Part shown: positions 26,771-35,888 of the stretch, piece by piece
Layout of the letters: every line of letters begins with the position of its first letter
Position numbering within the stretch: the first letter of the stretch is position 1
Source: Lacibacter cauensis
GTDB lineage: Bacteria > Bacteroidota > Bacteroidia > Chitinophagales > Chitinophagaceae
Direction of reading: 5' to 3'
DNA: 64,000 nucleotides
NCBI RefSeq assembly: GCF_007830055.1
Contig: NZ_VLLE01000002.1
Span: 135,953 to 199,952, forward strand
Translations under genes and position numbers: made by a program
The notes under the pieces: generated by a model
Told to the model about the DNA's origin: nothing
The model's input: the letters and a program-made list of their open reading frames with translations, nothing else
The model's database searches: none

Positions 26771-28058
26771 CAAACACCGGTGTTTGATAGCAAATATTCT
26801 CTGGTCTGTTGGGTTTGCTGCAGTAGGTTTTCCTTGACTTGCGGAAGGTTTGAGTTTTGGTCGATTCAAAAATGTTGAGCCATCCTAAAAAGTCAGGCTT
26901 GTTGGTATTGGTTTTCGAGATCTCTGTTTGTAATGCATCTCTGAAATACATAAAAAAGAAACTGCCGTATTTTTTGTTCGATACAGCCAGTTGATTTTTA
27001 TCGGCTGCTACACCAACTATGCTGGTTCGTTTTGGGTTGAGAAAAAGTGCCCGGCTTTTTTCCGGATCCCATACCGGATTACCGGCTCTTGTTTGCGGAT
27101 CGGCAGTTACATACGGTAAAGGCATTTCCGGATCCCAGTTGCAGCAATCGCTTAACACCAGATTCATGCGTGCGCCTTTATCCTTGATGAGTTTAAAAAT
27201 GGTATCAACCGTTAAACTTTCTTTCAAATAATCCTGTTTGGCATTCGAACGCAGATCGAGCATCGGGTAGTGGGTTGCTTTTTTCTTTGTGCGAAATCCA
27301 TGCCCGGTATAATAAAAGACAACAATATCGTTCCGTTGCGGTTTAAACTTTTTTATTTCATTCAATACACTTGCTTTGCTGTAACCGTTGCCATAAATTT
27401 TAATGATGTTCATGGGTTTAATACCAATCACATCGGTAAGATCGGTAAACAGTTGTTCTGCCGCTGCCATGTCTTTATTAGCTGCAAAGCCTACAGTGGA
27501 GTCGTTGGTATTGGCAACAATAATTAAGTGTATGCGTGTGTTTTTTTCTAACGGACTCAATGCCCTTGTTGAATTACTGAACAGGTTGATGTAAAAGTTT
27601 TCCGATGCGGAAAAATAGTTCAACACCTGTTCCTTGCTTAGTTGTTCGTTGCCGATGAAGGTAATATCCGAGATTGAACCTGCCGGTTGCTTTCCTTTGC
27701 TGCCGCTGATGGTTATGGCAGCCGGAGTAAGTGCATCGTTGCTGCTGCTGAACTGTACATCAAAGTTTGTGATTGGTGCAGAACCTGTAACAAGTCTGCT
27801 GTCTGTTCCTTCAAATAAGACCGATGTAATTTCTTCATCAAAAGAAACAGGATCTGTGAGTGCTTCCTGTATACGTTGTTCAATCAAGGCGTCTGCCAGT
27901 TTGTAACGGATAAAACCAGAACCATCGGCCTGCAATACAAGAAAAGCATTCCGTGTAACGGAGTCTTGTAACCGAAACTGAAATGTATAAATACTCTGGC
28001 CAAAGGCAAGGGTAAAGCACAGTAAACTGAACGTACAAAGCAGCAGTATTTTCTTCAT
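26760..28058 (-). CDS. caspase-like (C14) peptidase, short form
   Basis: A 432-residue exported protein. Residues 1-20 are a signal peptide (FSLLCFTLAFGQ). Residues 20-165 are a beta-rich region of unknown type. Residues about 170-390 are a caspase-fold domain: IHLIIVANTNDSTVG opens it, VVFYYTGHGFRTK gives His253, and LVLSDCCNWD gives Cys305 or Cys306. The DCCN site differs from the usual DACHSG. It has no TPRs. ATG 28058 at the signal peptide is preferred to the frame opening at 28166. Sequence and layout differ from the neighbouring caspase gene, so this is not a recent duplication. Confidence 0.82.
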   Translation of the reverse strand: MKKILLLCTFSLLCFTLAFGQSIYTFQFRLQDSVTRNAFLVLQADGSGFIRYKLADALIEQRIQEALTDPVSFDEEITSVLFEGTDSRLVTGSAPITNFDVQFSSSNDALTPAAITISGSKGKQPAGSISDITFIGNEQLSKEQVLNYFSASENFYINLFSNSTRALSPLEKNTRIHLIIVANTNDSTVGFAANKDMAAAEQLFTDLTDVIGIKPMNIIKIYGNGYSKASVLNEIKKFKPQRNDIVVFYYTGHGFRTKKKATHYPMLDLRSNAKQDYLKESLTVDTIFKLIKDKGARMNLVLSDCCNWDPEMPLPYVTADPQTRAGNPVWDPEKSRALFLNPKRTSIVGVAADKNQLAVSNKKYGSFFFMYFRDALQTEISKTNTNKPDFLGWLNIFESTKTQTFRKSRKTYCSKPNRPENICYQTPVFVIQ

Positions 28059-28197
28059 GGCAGTTTGTTTGCTTAAAGCTACTCTTTCTGCAGCAAAATA
28101 GCCAATGCCTTTGCTGTTAAGGGTTTCGGCGTATGAATAAAAGTCTTCGGGTGTTTGCCGTTTCAAAAACTTATCGTAAACTTATAGGATAAAACAA

Positions 28198-28431
28198 ATG
28201 CTTATGCACATCAAAACCAATCAACTGATCAAGAGTTTATTTGCCGTAATGTTTATTGTTTCGGTTTCTTTTACCTCATGTAACAACGAAGGCGAAAAGG
28301 CTGAAACAAAAGACACAGTAGCCACTCCGACTCCTGAACCAATGCCGGTTGCACCAGACAGTACCGGTAAAGACTCGGGTGGTATGGATTCAGGCGATGT
28401 AAAGCCTGTGGTTCCTACACAACCTAAGTAA
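28198..28431 (+). CDS. small lipoprotein
   Basis: A 77-residue lipoprotein. A hydrophobic signal (SLFAVMFIVSVSFTSC) ends in a lipobox with the lipid on Cys27 or Cys25, depending on the start. The mature part is short, acidic and Pro/Thr/Gly-rich, with no fold apparent (TPTPEPMPVAPDSTGKDSGG). It looks like an unstructured surface tail. It is divergent from the short caspase gene, and ends one base before the convergent TPR gene's stop. Confidence 0.7.
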   Translation: MLMHIKTNQLIKSLFAVMFIVSVSFTSCNNEGEKAETKDTVATPTPEPMPVAPDSTGKDSGGMDSGDVKPVVPTQPK

Positions 28432-28432
28432 T

Positions 28433-29914
28433 TTATTCAGGTTTTTCATTTTTGTCATCAGGGTTAAGCTGCAGCTTTATTTTGCTTTGCTTAATCCTGA
28501 TTTTTTGTTCCTCACCTGCAAGGCGTTCTCTGTTTCGCAATAACTTTTCAATCAGCCAATGTTCAATCCGGTGATGGGTTGGAATAAGAACGGCTGCTAT
28601 CCCCACAAAGATCATGATCTCGAATACAGGTGTATGATGTGTAAATTCTTTAACTGTAGGATGGAGCAGCAGCGTTAAAAACTCAAAGAAAATCAACAGC
28701 GATAAAATACCCATGATCTTAATCAACCGTATCGGAATCCGGATGCGGCTCAACAATAGCGTAATAAGAAAAAAGCCAGGAATAAAAATGGCGATGAACA
28801 GCATCTGCAGTTGTTGACGGCGTTCTTCTTTTGCTGCTAATTTTTCTTCTTCCAGTTGCAACTGGCGCATCTGCTCGTTAATGGTGATAAACTGGATATC
28901 CCGCAAGCGGTTTTTGTTGTTGATGGAATCGTTCAACACCAATACGGTGTTGTAATAATGAAATGCACTGTCGATATTTCTTTGTTCACGGTAAAATGTT
29001 TTCAAAAAGTCAGACGATTTTAATTGTTCCGAGGCGAAACCGCTTTTGCGTGCAATATTATTGGAGTAGCTGGCATAAAACAAAGCCGAATCGCTTTTGG
29101 CATACTGCTGAAAAAGTTTTGCAAGTCCAAGTGCTGCTTCGCAGGTAATAAGATCGTCGTTTGCTTTTTGTAAATGATGAATAGCGTTGTGATAGTATTG
29201 TGCAGCCGAATCGAACAGGTTGCTTTTGCGGTAGTAATGTGCAAGCCCCGTCATGGATGCACCTGTAAAATCATCATTCTGCTGCTCACGTGCAATCTGC
29301 AAAGAGCGATAGTAATAATGATAAGCAGAATCAAGGTGGTTCAGTTTATCAAACACATCGCCTTTGTTGACGTTAATGTTGTAATCATAGTCGGCTACTT
29401 GGTATTGCTGAATAACAGAATCAGATTTTCGGTAGTACAGCAAAGCATTTTCGTAATCTTCTTCCATCACATAAACAATACCGGTATTCATCAATACACT
29501 TGCAAGGTTCGTTGGTATATTCCGTTTCTCTTCAATTTTTAACCGCTGCAGATTATACTCCAGTGCTTTTGGATAATTGCCAAGATTTAAAAAGGTATTG
29601 GCCAGTACTGCCAGTGCTCTCGACTCTCCGGCAACATACTTTATTTTTTGAGCCAGTAACAAAGATCGTTGTGTAAGCAGTAAAGCTTCCTCCGGTTTTG
29701 AGTTGGTAAGTTCTACTGCCAGCTGCCACATCTGGTTTACTTTATTGCTATCGGTTTTTTCTGCAGTTAATGCGGTACGCAAGCTATCTGCTTTGCTTAT
29801 CGGAGTTTGTGCGTTTATTGTACAAACAATAAAGCAACATAAGCATGCCGCAACTAAATGGTAAATGGAAAACAGCTTTGTCTGTCCGCAGGGTTGTAAT
29901 GGTTGGTTTTGCAC
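28433..29914 (-). CDS. TPR protein with C-terminal membrane helices
   Basis: A 493-residue protein. A signal peptide (residues 14-35, ending NAQT) is followed by about seven tetratricopeptide units to residue 330 (ALAVLANTFLNLGNYPKALEY, SVLMNTGIVYVMEEDYENALLYYRK and similar). A coiled coil follows (MRQLQLEEEKLAAKEERRQQLQ). Then come three hydrophobic helices (LFIAIFIPGFFLITLL, MGILSLLIFFEFLTLL and EIMIFVGIAAVLI) and a charged cytoplasmic tail. The layout is that of Bacteroidota TPR sensor kinases or LytTR/LuxR regulators, but no kinase or HTH domain is present after the helices. The start codon is GTG at 29914. Confidence 0.82.
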   Translation of the reverse strand: MQNQPLQPCGQTKLFSIYHLVAACLCCFIVCTINAQTPISKADSLRTALTAEKTDSNKVNQMWQLAVELTNSKPEEALLLTQRSLLLAQKIKYVAGESRALAVLANTFLNLGNYPKALEYNLQRLKIEEKRNIPTNLASVLMNTGIVYVMEEDYENALLYYRKSDSVIQQYQVADYDYNINVNKGDVFDKLNHLDSAYHYYYRSLQIAREQQNDDFTGASMTGLAHYYRKSNLFDSAAQYYHNAIHHLQKANDDLITCEAALGLAKLFQQYAKSDSALFYASYSNNIARKSGFASEQLKSSDFLKTFYREQRNIDSAFHYYNTVLVLNDSINNKNRLRDIQFITINEQMRQLQLEEEKLAAKEERRQQLQMLFIAIFIPGFFLITLLLSRIRIPIRLIKIMGILSLLIFFEFLTLLLHPTVKEFTHHTPVFEIMIFVGIAAVLIPTHHRIEHWLIEKLLRNRERLAGEEQKIRIKQSKIKLQLNPDDKNEKPE

Positions 29915-29965
29915 TGTAGTAAGTTAGGTTTTAATTGCAGGAACGAAAACAGTTATACCTGGCTG

Positions 29966-30772
29966 TTACTGTGGCAGCCACGCAACAATACGTAATGGTC
30001 CGCCTGTGCCGCCTTTAATTTTCATTGGCAGTGCAATGATGTATGCTCCTGTTGCAGGTAACTCTTCGAGATGCGCAATATTTTCAAAGCCCAAGATGTT
30101 TTCAGCATAAAGAATCTGGTGTGTTTTAAAATCTTTCGATTGTCCATAGTCTACACTGGGTGTATCTATACCGGCAGCTTTTATTTTTCTGTTCTTCGTT
30201 AACCAGCTTGCCAAATCGGGATGAATTGAAGGGAAATGCAGTTTGGCTGTTGCTTCCTGTCCTTTTTCTGCTGTGCCTAAATACTTCGCTGCATCGGGAT
30301 AATATTTGCCCCAACCTGTTTTAAACAAAACAATGGCGCCATCGGGTATCTGGCCATGTTCTTTTTCCCATGCCAGCACATCATCAACTGTGGCCTGGTA
30401 ATCGGCATTGTTTATTACTTTTTCTGACACATCAATTACAACTGCATCGCCCATCAATTGTTCAACGGGAATTTCATCGGTACTCCATTTGCCTTTCGCA
30501 AAATGTACCGGTGCATCGAGATGCGTGCCGCCATGTTCGGGAGAAAAAAAGGCGTTGGATGAATAATAATAGCCGCCGGGTGTTATACCATTGAACTGTG
30601 TATCCAGTTTAAACCCTGTTGGGTTGTTGGGCCAGTAAAGCGTTTGTTCCGAATAGCTGTAACTCAGATCTACAAACTTTCCTTTCGTAAGAAATTGTGC
30701 AAGTGTTTCTTTTTGGGCTTGTTCTTTACAGCCGATGCACAGCAACAGCAACATAGGCAGAACATATTTCAT
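29966..30772 (-). CDS. cyclase-family hydrolase lipoprotein (kynurenine formamidase-like)
   Basis: A 268-residue lipoprotein (lipobox LLCIGC). The body matches the cyclase family that includes kynurenine formamidase: FVDLSYSYSEQT opens it, and HGGTHLDAPVHFAKG is the metal motif HxGTHxDxPxHF. GAIVLFKTGWGKYY and KIKAAGIDTPSVDYG are further family blocks. It binds a divalent metal and hydrolyses amide or lactone bonds. The substrate is not certain, and its location outside the cytoplasm argues against a simple tryptophan-catabolism role. It is divergent from the GMC oxidoreductase. Confidence 0.88.
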   Translation of the reverse strand: MKYVLPMLLLLCIGCKEQAQKETLAQFLTKGKFVDLSYSYSEQTLYWPNNPTGFKLDTQFNGITPGGYYYSSNAFFSPEHGGTHLDAPVHFAKGKWSTDEIPVEQLMGDAVVIDVSEKVINNADYQATVDDVLAWEKEHGQIPDGAIVLFKTGWGKYYPDAAKYLGTAEKGQEATAKLHFPSIHPDLASWLTKNRKIKAAGIDTPSVDYGQSKDFKTHQILYAENILGFENIAHLEELPATGAYIIALPMKIKGGTGGPLRIVAWLPQ

Positions 30773-30883
30773 AATGCAGTTTTGCTAAAGATAAGTGATT
30801 CTTTGATGAGCGGAACGGGCTGTTGTATTCTTCAACAGCAAAATGATTTATCTTCCGCAGGTAAACGATCAAATACGATTTTT

Positions 30884-32590
30884 ATGCCCGGCGATAGTTT
30901 ATACATCAACAATAAAGCAACCAAACAAAATACATTCGATGCCATTGTAATCGGCTCAGGTATCAGCGGTGGATGGGCCGCAAAAGAATTGTGCGAAAAA
31001 GGGCTCAAGGTTTTGTTACTCGACCGGGGTCGTAATGTGGAGCACATCAAAGATTATCCCACAGCCACAATGCAGAGCTGGGAGTTTGCGCACCGTAATC
31101 AGTTAACACAGGAGCAAAAACAATCGCATCCTATACAAAGCCGCCATTTTTCGTACAGAGAAGACAATGCGCATTTTTATGTGAATGATTTAGAAAACCC
31201 ATACGTTGAACACAACCGGTACGATTGGATCAGAGGCGATGTCGTTGGCGGACGTTCGTTATTGTGGGGGCGTGCCTGTTACCGCTGGAGCGATGTGGAG
31301 TTTGAATCGAACCTCAAAGACGGACATGGTATTGACTGGCCCATCCGTTACAAAGATCTTGCATCGTGGTACAGCTATGTAGAAAAGTTTACAGGTATCA
31401 GTGGTAATAAAGATGGACTTCCGCATTTACCCGATGGTGAATTTCAACCGCCGTTCGATATTAATGCCGGTGAACGTTACATGAAGCAACAGATTGAATC
31501 GAAATTCAAAAACAGATTTGCGGTGCATGGTAGAACAGCCAATCTTACACAACCGGTTAAAGGCAGGGGACAATGCCAGGCCAGAAATCTTTGCCATCGT
31601 GGTTGTCCGTTCGGCGCCTATTTCAGTACCAATGCAAGCACTATTCCTGCAGCGTATGCAACCGGTAATTTAACGGTGCGTCCGCATTCGCTGGTGAATA
31701 AAATTTTGTACGATGAGCAAAAGCAAAAAGCAACCGGTGTTGAAATTATTGATACGCAAACAAAGCAGACGGAACAGTTCTATGCACGCATCATTTTTTT
31801 AAATGCATCAACCATTGCATCTGCTGCAATTTTGTTGAACTCCGTTTCAAACCGTTTTCCCAACGGTTTAGGAAATGGCAGCGACCAGGTAGGGCGCAAC
31901 TTAATGGATCATCATAAAGGTGTTAGTATTAATGCTACACTTGAAGGATTGGAAGAGCATTACTACTATGGCCGAAGACCAGCACAATTGTATATTCCCC
32001 GTTTCAGAAATATTTTTGATGACAAGGCAACTGATTTTGTAAGAGGCTATCATTATTTTCTTACAGCCACACGGCCACGTACAGCAGCAGAAGGATTGAT
32101 TGGTGAAGAGTTGAAAGCAGCTTTGAGTGTGCCTGGCCCATGGCAAATCAACTTCAGTGGTTATGGCGAATGTTTACCGTATGCAGATAACCGTGTTACG
32201 CTGGATAAAACAAAAACAGATGCATTCGGAAGACCACAGGTGGCCATCGATTGTACATTCAGAAAAAATGAACTGAATATGCATGCCGATATGGTCGAGC
32301 GTGCAACAGAAATGGCGGAGGTGGCCGGGTTAAAAAATATCAGGGTCAGTGAAAAAATATCGGCACCCGGTAATGCCAACCATGAAATGGGTACGGCACG
32401 GATGGGCCACGATGCAAAAACATCGGTACTCAATGCGTTTAATCAAATGCACGAAGTGCCGAATGTGTTTATTACGGATGGCAGTTGTATGACGTCGAGT
32501 TCGTATGTAAACCCTTCCATTACATATATGGCGTTAACTGCACGAGCCTGCGATTATGCTGTAAACGAATTAAAGAAGATGAACTTATAA
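30884..32590 (+). CDS. GMC-family oxidoreductase
   Basis: A 568-residue flavoenzyme. NTFDAIVIGSGISGGWAAKE holds the Rossmann GxGxxG FAD motif. RGDVVGGRSLLWGRACYRW is the second FAD signature of GMC enzymes. RCH-type Cys residues follow in GQCQARNLCHRGCPFGAY. The C-terminal half holds HEMGTARMGHD and the active-site stretch DGSCMTSSSYVNPSITYMAL. Members oxidise sugar or polyol alcohols, often with a small subunit or cytochrome partner, which is not seen here. ATG 30884 is used because upstream frame sequence overlaps the start of the divergent gene at 30772. Confidence 0.92.
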   Translation: MPGDSLYINNKATKQNTFDAIVIGSGISGGWAAKELCEKGLKVLLLDRGRNVEHIKDYPTATMQSWEFAHRNQLTQEQKQSHPIQSRHFSYREDNAHFYVNDLENPYVEHNRYDWIRGDVVGGRSLLWGRACYRWSDVEFESNLKDGHGIDWPIRYKDLASWYSYVEKFTGISGNKDGLPHLPDGEFQPPFDINAGERYMKQQIESKFKNRFAVHGRTANLTQPVKGRGQCQARNLCHRGCPFGAYFSTNASTIPAAYATGNLTVRPHSLVNKILYDEQKQKATGVEIIDTQTKQTEQFYARIIFLNASTIASAAILLNSVSNRFPNGLGNGSDQVGRNLMDHHKGVSINATLEGLEEHYYYGRRPAQLYIPRFRNIFDDKATDFVRGYHYFLTATRPRTAAEGLIGEELKAALSVPGPWQINFSGYGECLPYADNRVTLDKTKTDAFGRPQVAIDCTFRKNELNMHADMVERATEMAEVAGLKNIRVSEKISAPGNANHEMGTARMGHDAKTSVLNAFNQMHEVPNVFITDGSCMTSSSYVNPSITYMALTARACDYAVNELKKMNL

Positions 32591-32593
32591 AGT

Positions 32594-32638
32594 AAATCGC
32601 TCATTGCAGGTATTGCAGTGAGCGATTTTATTATTTTG
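32594..32638 (+). terminator. rho-independent terminator after GMC gene
   Basis: AAATCGCTCA (32594-32603) pairs with TGAGCGATTT (32619-32628), and inner TGCA halves extend the stem around GGTAT. A TTATTATTTT tract follows. It lies four bases after the stop codon. Confidence 0.85.
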
Positions 32639-32649
32639 AACAGTCTTTA

Positions 32650-33237
32650 TTATTTTTCGTTTTGCTTACGCACATATTTGGTAAGAATCACAATTGTCTG
32701 TCCTTCAATTTTTCCTTCGATCTGTTCGGTGTTGTCGGGCACAAGGCGGATATTTTTTACAACCGTTCCCAATTTTGCGTTGAGGGTTGAGCCTTTTACA
32801 TCCAGCGACTTGATCAATACCACTGTATCACCCGCCAGCAATTGTGCGCCATTGCAATCTCTGTGCAAATCAACGCTGCCATCGTTTTCATGATCGCCGG
32901 TTGCTTTTGCCCATGCCAGGTTTTCTTCATCGAGATACAGCATGTCAAGATTGTCTGCTGCCCAACTTTCATTACGCAAACGGTTCAGCATACGCCAGGC
33001 TACCACTTGCACAGCCGGCACTTCGCTCCACATACTTTCTGTTAAACAATGCCAATGGCTGTTGTTCAGTTCAACCTTCTTTTCAATCTGCGCCAAACAG
33101 GTATCGCATATTAAAATAGAGTTATCAGCGTTAGCCTGATCTTCAGGAGGTACTTCGTATACACTCAGGTTTTGCGTACTCTTACATAACTCGCAGTTAT
33201 TGCCGCTGCGCTGGCGGAGAACATCTTCCGTTTTCAT
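32650..33237 (-). CDS. phnA: PhnA-type zinc-ribbon protein
   Basis: A 195-residue cytosolic protein. The N-terminal zinc ribbon has CELC near residue 15 and CDTC near residue 46. The C-terminal 70 residues are the PhnA domain (SVDLHRDCNGAQLLAGDTVV, then KLGTVVKNIRL and a DNTEQIEGKIEGQTIVILTK end). PhnA was named from phosphonate utilisation loci, but family members occur widely and the activity is unsettled, so the symbol only marks the family. Convergent with the GMC gene. Confidence 0.88.
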   Translation of the reverse strand: MKTEDVLRQRSGNNCELCKSTQNLSVYEVPPEDQANADNSILICDTCLAQIEKKVELNNSHWHCLTESMWSEVPAVQVVAWRMLNRLRNESWAADNLDMLYLDEENLAWAKATGDHENDGSVDLHRDCNGAQLLAGDTVVLIKSLDVKGSTLNAKLGTVVKNIRLVPDNTEQIEGKIEGQTIVILTKYVRKQNEK

Positions 33238-33357
33238 CTTACGTTGTTTTAAGGGCGGCGAAGGTAATCATTTCAATTTGCTGCAAAAGCTAATCTTCGT
33301 CAGCTGTACAGATTGTTGGCGCAGCAAAACGTTGTTGCTGAAAGAAACACCCGATGC

Positions 33358-33403
33358 AGTAAAAAGAGCAGCACATCGCTTTTACACGATGCAGCTGCTC
33401 TCT
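33358..33403 (-). terminator. terminator for the lipoprotein gene at 33430
   Basis: Read on the minus strand, GAGAGCAGC with CATCG pairs with CGATG and GCTGCTCTT around a short A-rich loop, followed by a run of five T. It starts 27 bases past the stop codon of the minus-strand gene. Confidence 0.75.
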
Positions 33404-33429
33404 TCAACATGGGTCGCTGTTATGCTCTG

Positions 33430-34038
33430 TTAATCGTGCAAATGAATATCGGGATTCGTTGCATGAAATACACCCAATGGATTCGGATACCAAACCCATG
33501 CATGCAACAGCCATAAACCAAAGCCGGTGTTTTTATCCCACACATCATTTGAACCTGTAAAACCTTCCGGTGCTTTATCGGGCGAAAGTGAGATGGGTAC
33601 TGCATATTCTACTGCTACCAGTTGCATACTGCCATCTTCCATTTTGTTATACACCAGTATTTCGGGCTTTCTATAATCGAACATGTCGTCAACATGCGCC
33701 ATCTTCATAAAGTGTGTGCCCATGTTTTCTACAATTACATTGATGTTGGTATAACCGTCTTTAATGGCATTGAGCGTATCTCTGTAACGTGCTGTTGCTG
33801 CACGTGCCTGTTGTAATTCCCATAGTGTAATGGCATTAAACGAAGCGTTGTTATGTAACAGGGTAGCAGGCAGCAGCATGTTTGTTTTGGCTGCTGTTGA
33901 AGGAACTGTTAGTGGTTCTGCAACGGTTGATACTTCTTTTGAGCAGCTGATAAAAACTGTTGACAATAAAAGAGCGAAAAATAAATAGTGGATAGCAACG
34001 ACCTTGTTTAAGATGGCGTTTGTGTTTTTAGTTAACAT
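33430..34038 (-). CDS. uncharacterised lipoprotein
   Basis: A 202-residue lipoprotein. An N-terminal hydrophobic segment (VVAIHYLFFALLLSTVFISC) ends in a lipobox. The mature domain has a short helix (ITLWELQQARAATARYRDTL) and a beta-rich end with several Trp (NTGFGLWLLHAWVWYPN and similar). The sequence VWYPNPLGVFHATNPDIHLHD resembles the C-terminal block of a Bacteroidota hypothetical family. I cannot name it. The start is set at 34038, where the signal begins. Confidence 0.7.
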   Translation of the reverse strand: MLTKNTNAILNKVVAIHYLFFALLLSTVFISCSKEVSTVAEPLTVPSTAAKTNMLLPATLLHNNASFNAITLWELQQARAATARYRDTLNAIKDGYTNINVIVENMGTHFMKMAHVDDMFDYRKPEILVYNKMEDGSMQLVAVEYAVPISLSPDKAPEGFTGSNDVWDKNTGFGLWLLHAWVWYPNPLGVFHATNPDIHLHD

Positions 34039-34188
34039 GGTAAACCTCCCTTGTTTTGATTTGATGCTTGTAAGAGGGTAGTGGAAGTTTTTCAGTTTTT
34101 CAACGCATAGCAATGCCCTGACTGCTTACAAGCAAGTCGATAGGAATAACGATTAAGGAATAGGATGAAACGTGGGGTGAGAAAACGT

Positions 34189-34208
34189 GCCTGTAGAAAC
34201 ATACAGGC
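34189..34208 (-). terminator. hairpin after the DUF4242 gene
   Basis: GCCTGTA and TACAGGC form a 7-bp stem with a six-base loop. On the minus strand it lies 21 bases past the stop codon of the gene at 34229 and is followed by ACGTTTTC. A weak terminator. Confidence 0.5.
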
Positions 34209-34228
34209 TTGTTTAACAAGAGGAATAA

Positions 34229-34615
34229 TTATTGCTCCGCTGTTGCAGGGCTGATGGTGCTGGCGATTTCTGTGATGGTTGTAATGGGAAAGCCTCCTTT
34301 TTGTGCATGCTCACGCAGCAGACCTTCGTTTTGCGCCTGGTATACACAATAAATTTTGTTGCCTGCAACATAGCTGTGCAGCCATTTAATTTTTGGTCCC
34401 ATTTCCTTTAATACGCCACAGGATTTTTGTGAAATACCTTTCAGGTCGTTGGCTGTTAACTGGCTGGCACCGGGTATATCCCGTTCAATCAAATAGGTCT
34501 TCATGACCGGTTCTTTTTTGGAAGTAGTATTGTTATTGGTTTGCGCCATGGAAGTAATACCTGCAAATAATAAGATGGCTGCAAAAGCAAAGCGATAGAT
34601 GATGTTGTGTTTCAT
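34229..34615 (-). CDS. secreted DUF4242 (SCO4226-like nickel-binding) domain protein
   Basis: A 128-residue protein with an SPI signal (residues 1-24, ending SMAQT). The remaining part is one DUF4242 ferredoxin-like domain: KTYLIERDIPGASQLTANDL is the first strand-helix, and IKWLHSYVAGNKIYCVYQAQNEGLLREHA is the second strand pair with the helix. The domain is known from SCO4226, a nickel-binding protein; nickel binding here is inference. The upstream gene on the same strand carries the same domain in its N-terminus. The start at 34615 is set at the signal peptide. Confidence 0.82.
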   Translation of the reverse strand: MKHNIIYRFAFAAILLFAGITSMAQTNNNTTSKKEPVMKTYLIERDIPGASQLTANDLKGISQKSCGVLKEMGPKIKWLHSYVAGNKIYCVYQAQNEGLLREHAQKGGFPITTITEIASTISPATAEQ

Positions 34616-34726
34616 AACAGCATATTTAGTTGGTGAAGAATACACCAAAGATAAAATGCTGTTATGCGCCTGTGTTAGTCCATTTCATGCAGAAAATGGT
34701 AAAATTCATGCAAGCTGTAAAATTCT

Positions 34727-35815
34727 TTACAGCAACTCCTGGTAAGTAATCGGCAGTAAACCGAATTTCTTTTTAAAACATTTTGTAAAATAGGAGGGGC
34801 TGTTGAAGCCACAATCAAACGTAATCTCTGTAATGTTCTGCGCACCTTTGCGTAACCGTTCAATGGCTTTGGCAAGACGATATTCTTTCAACAGATCATT
34901 GGGAGAGTAACCGGTGAGTGCAGTTGTTTTACGATAGAGTTGCGATTGACTCATCGCCAGCGATTGTGCATATTCATCCATTTGAAAATCGGCTTCGCTA
35001 TATTTTTCTTCCAACGCATTGAACAATGCATTGAGTAATTGCTCATCGTTGGCGGATAAACTAAAGAGGTCTTCTTCTGTTTTATGCATCAGCTCTTTTG
35101 CCACCAGCTCCCGTACACTTGCAGAAATACCTACCTGTTCCTTTCGCTGTATAAAATGCATGCGATGCAAAAACTGCAATGTTTCGCCAAAGAGTTTATC
35201 ATGTTGTGTAACCGGTTCACCTGCATGTATGCTGATTCGGCAACTGCTGTTGATTTGTTGCAGTTGACGGTGAATTGCAAGTCCTGCTGCCACTGCTTTT
35301 TCTGCAGTAATAAATGAACCGATTATGCTGTGCTGTTCCTGGATGGCTTCTTTACCATTCTTTGCCGTTATCTCGTTGCGAATAATTTCCAGTATCTGCT
35401 GTACTTTCTTTTTTGCGGATTCAGTACCGGCTTCGTGTTGCAGTAAAACTGTATCCGGTAATTGTACCGACATGATCATGCGGTACGATGTCTCATCAAT
35501 CAGTAATAAACCATTGTCGGTTAATGGTGCATCTGAAGGATCGGTGATGCGGCCGAGAAAAGATTGTACAAAATCGGGTTGTACTTCAATGATCTTGTGC
35601 GGTACCAATCCATGCGAACGGTTGTGCAATTCGTACACCGTTTCTTTCGATGGTGCATCAATTAAACAGAACACATGACCACGCATCTCGTCAACCCAAT
35701 AAGTGAGGCATTTACAGCTATGGTCTTTTTCTAAATAAACATCCTGTCGGTGTGCTTCAGCCACATCCTTTGCATTTACGCCCGGCACAATGTGGAGGTC
35801 CATGTAGATCGGCAT
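34727..35815 (-). CDS. DUF4242 / degenerate nucleotide-cyclase / AraC fusion regulator
   Basis: A 362-residue cytosolic protein with three parts. Residues 1-80 are a DUF4242 domain rich in His and Cys (SCKCLTYWVDEMRGHVFCLI, LHNRSHGLVPHKI). Residues about 105-245 align with class III adenylyl/guanylyl cyclases (AVAAGLAIHRQLQ, CRISIHAGEPV, DKLFGETLQFLHRM, VRELVAKEL). The first metal Asp (FTDM in active enzymes) is replaced by MSVQL, and the GDG Asp by QHS, so it is probably inactive. Residues 262-362 are an AraC double HTH (LAMSQSQLYRKTTALTGYSP, ITFDCGFNSPSYFTKCFKKKFG). It probably senses a metal or small ligand and controls the neighbouring gene. Confidence 0.85.
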   Translation of the reverse strand: MPIYMDLHIVPGVNAKDVAEAHRQDVYLEKDHSCKCLTYWVDEMRGHVFCLIDAPSKETVYELHNRSHGLVPHKIIEVQPDFVQSFLGRITDPSDAPLTDNGLLLIDETSYRMIMSVQLPDTVLLQHEAGTESAKKKVQQILEIIRNEITAKNGKEAIQEQHSIIGSFITAEKAVAAGLAIHRQLQQINSSCRISIHAGEPVTQHDKLFGETLQFLHRMHFIQRKEQVGISASVRELVAKELMHKTEEDLFSLSANDEQLLNALFNALEEKYSEADFQMDEYAQSLAMSQSQLYRKTTALTGYSPNDLLKEYRLAKAIERLRKGAQNITEITFDCGFNSPSYFTKCFKKKFGLLPITYQELL

Positions 35816-35888
35816 TTTGGTCGGTTTAGGTTGTTAAGGTAATAAAAATGTCGATTTTCTACAATGAAGATAATTGTTGTCACGGCCT

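Noticed and set aside
23252-28058. Recent duplication of one caspase gene
   Set aside because: The two proteins differ in length, N-domain, active-site context and TPR content, so they are not recent copies.
34727-35815. Active adenylyl cyclase
   Set aside because: Both metal-binding aspartates of class III cyclases are replaced, so only the fold seems to be kept.
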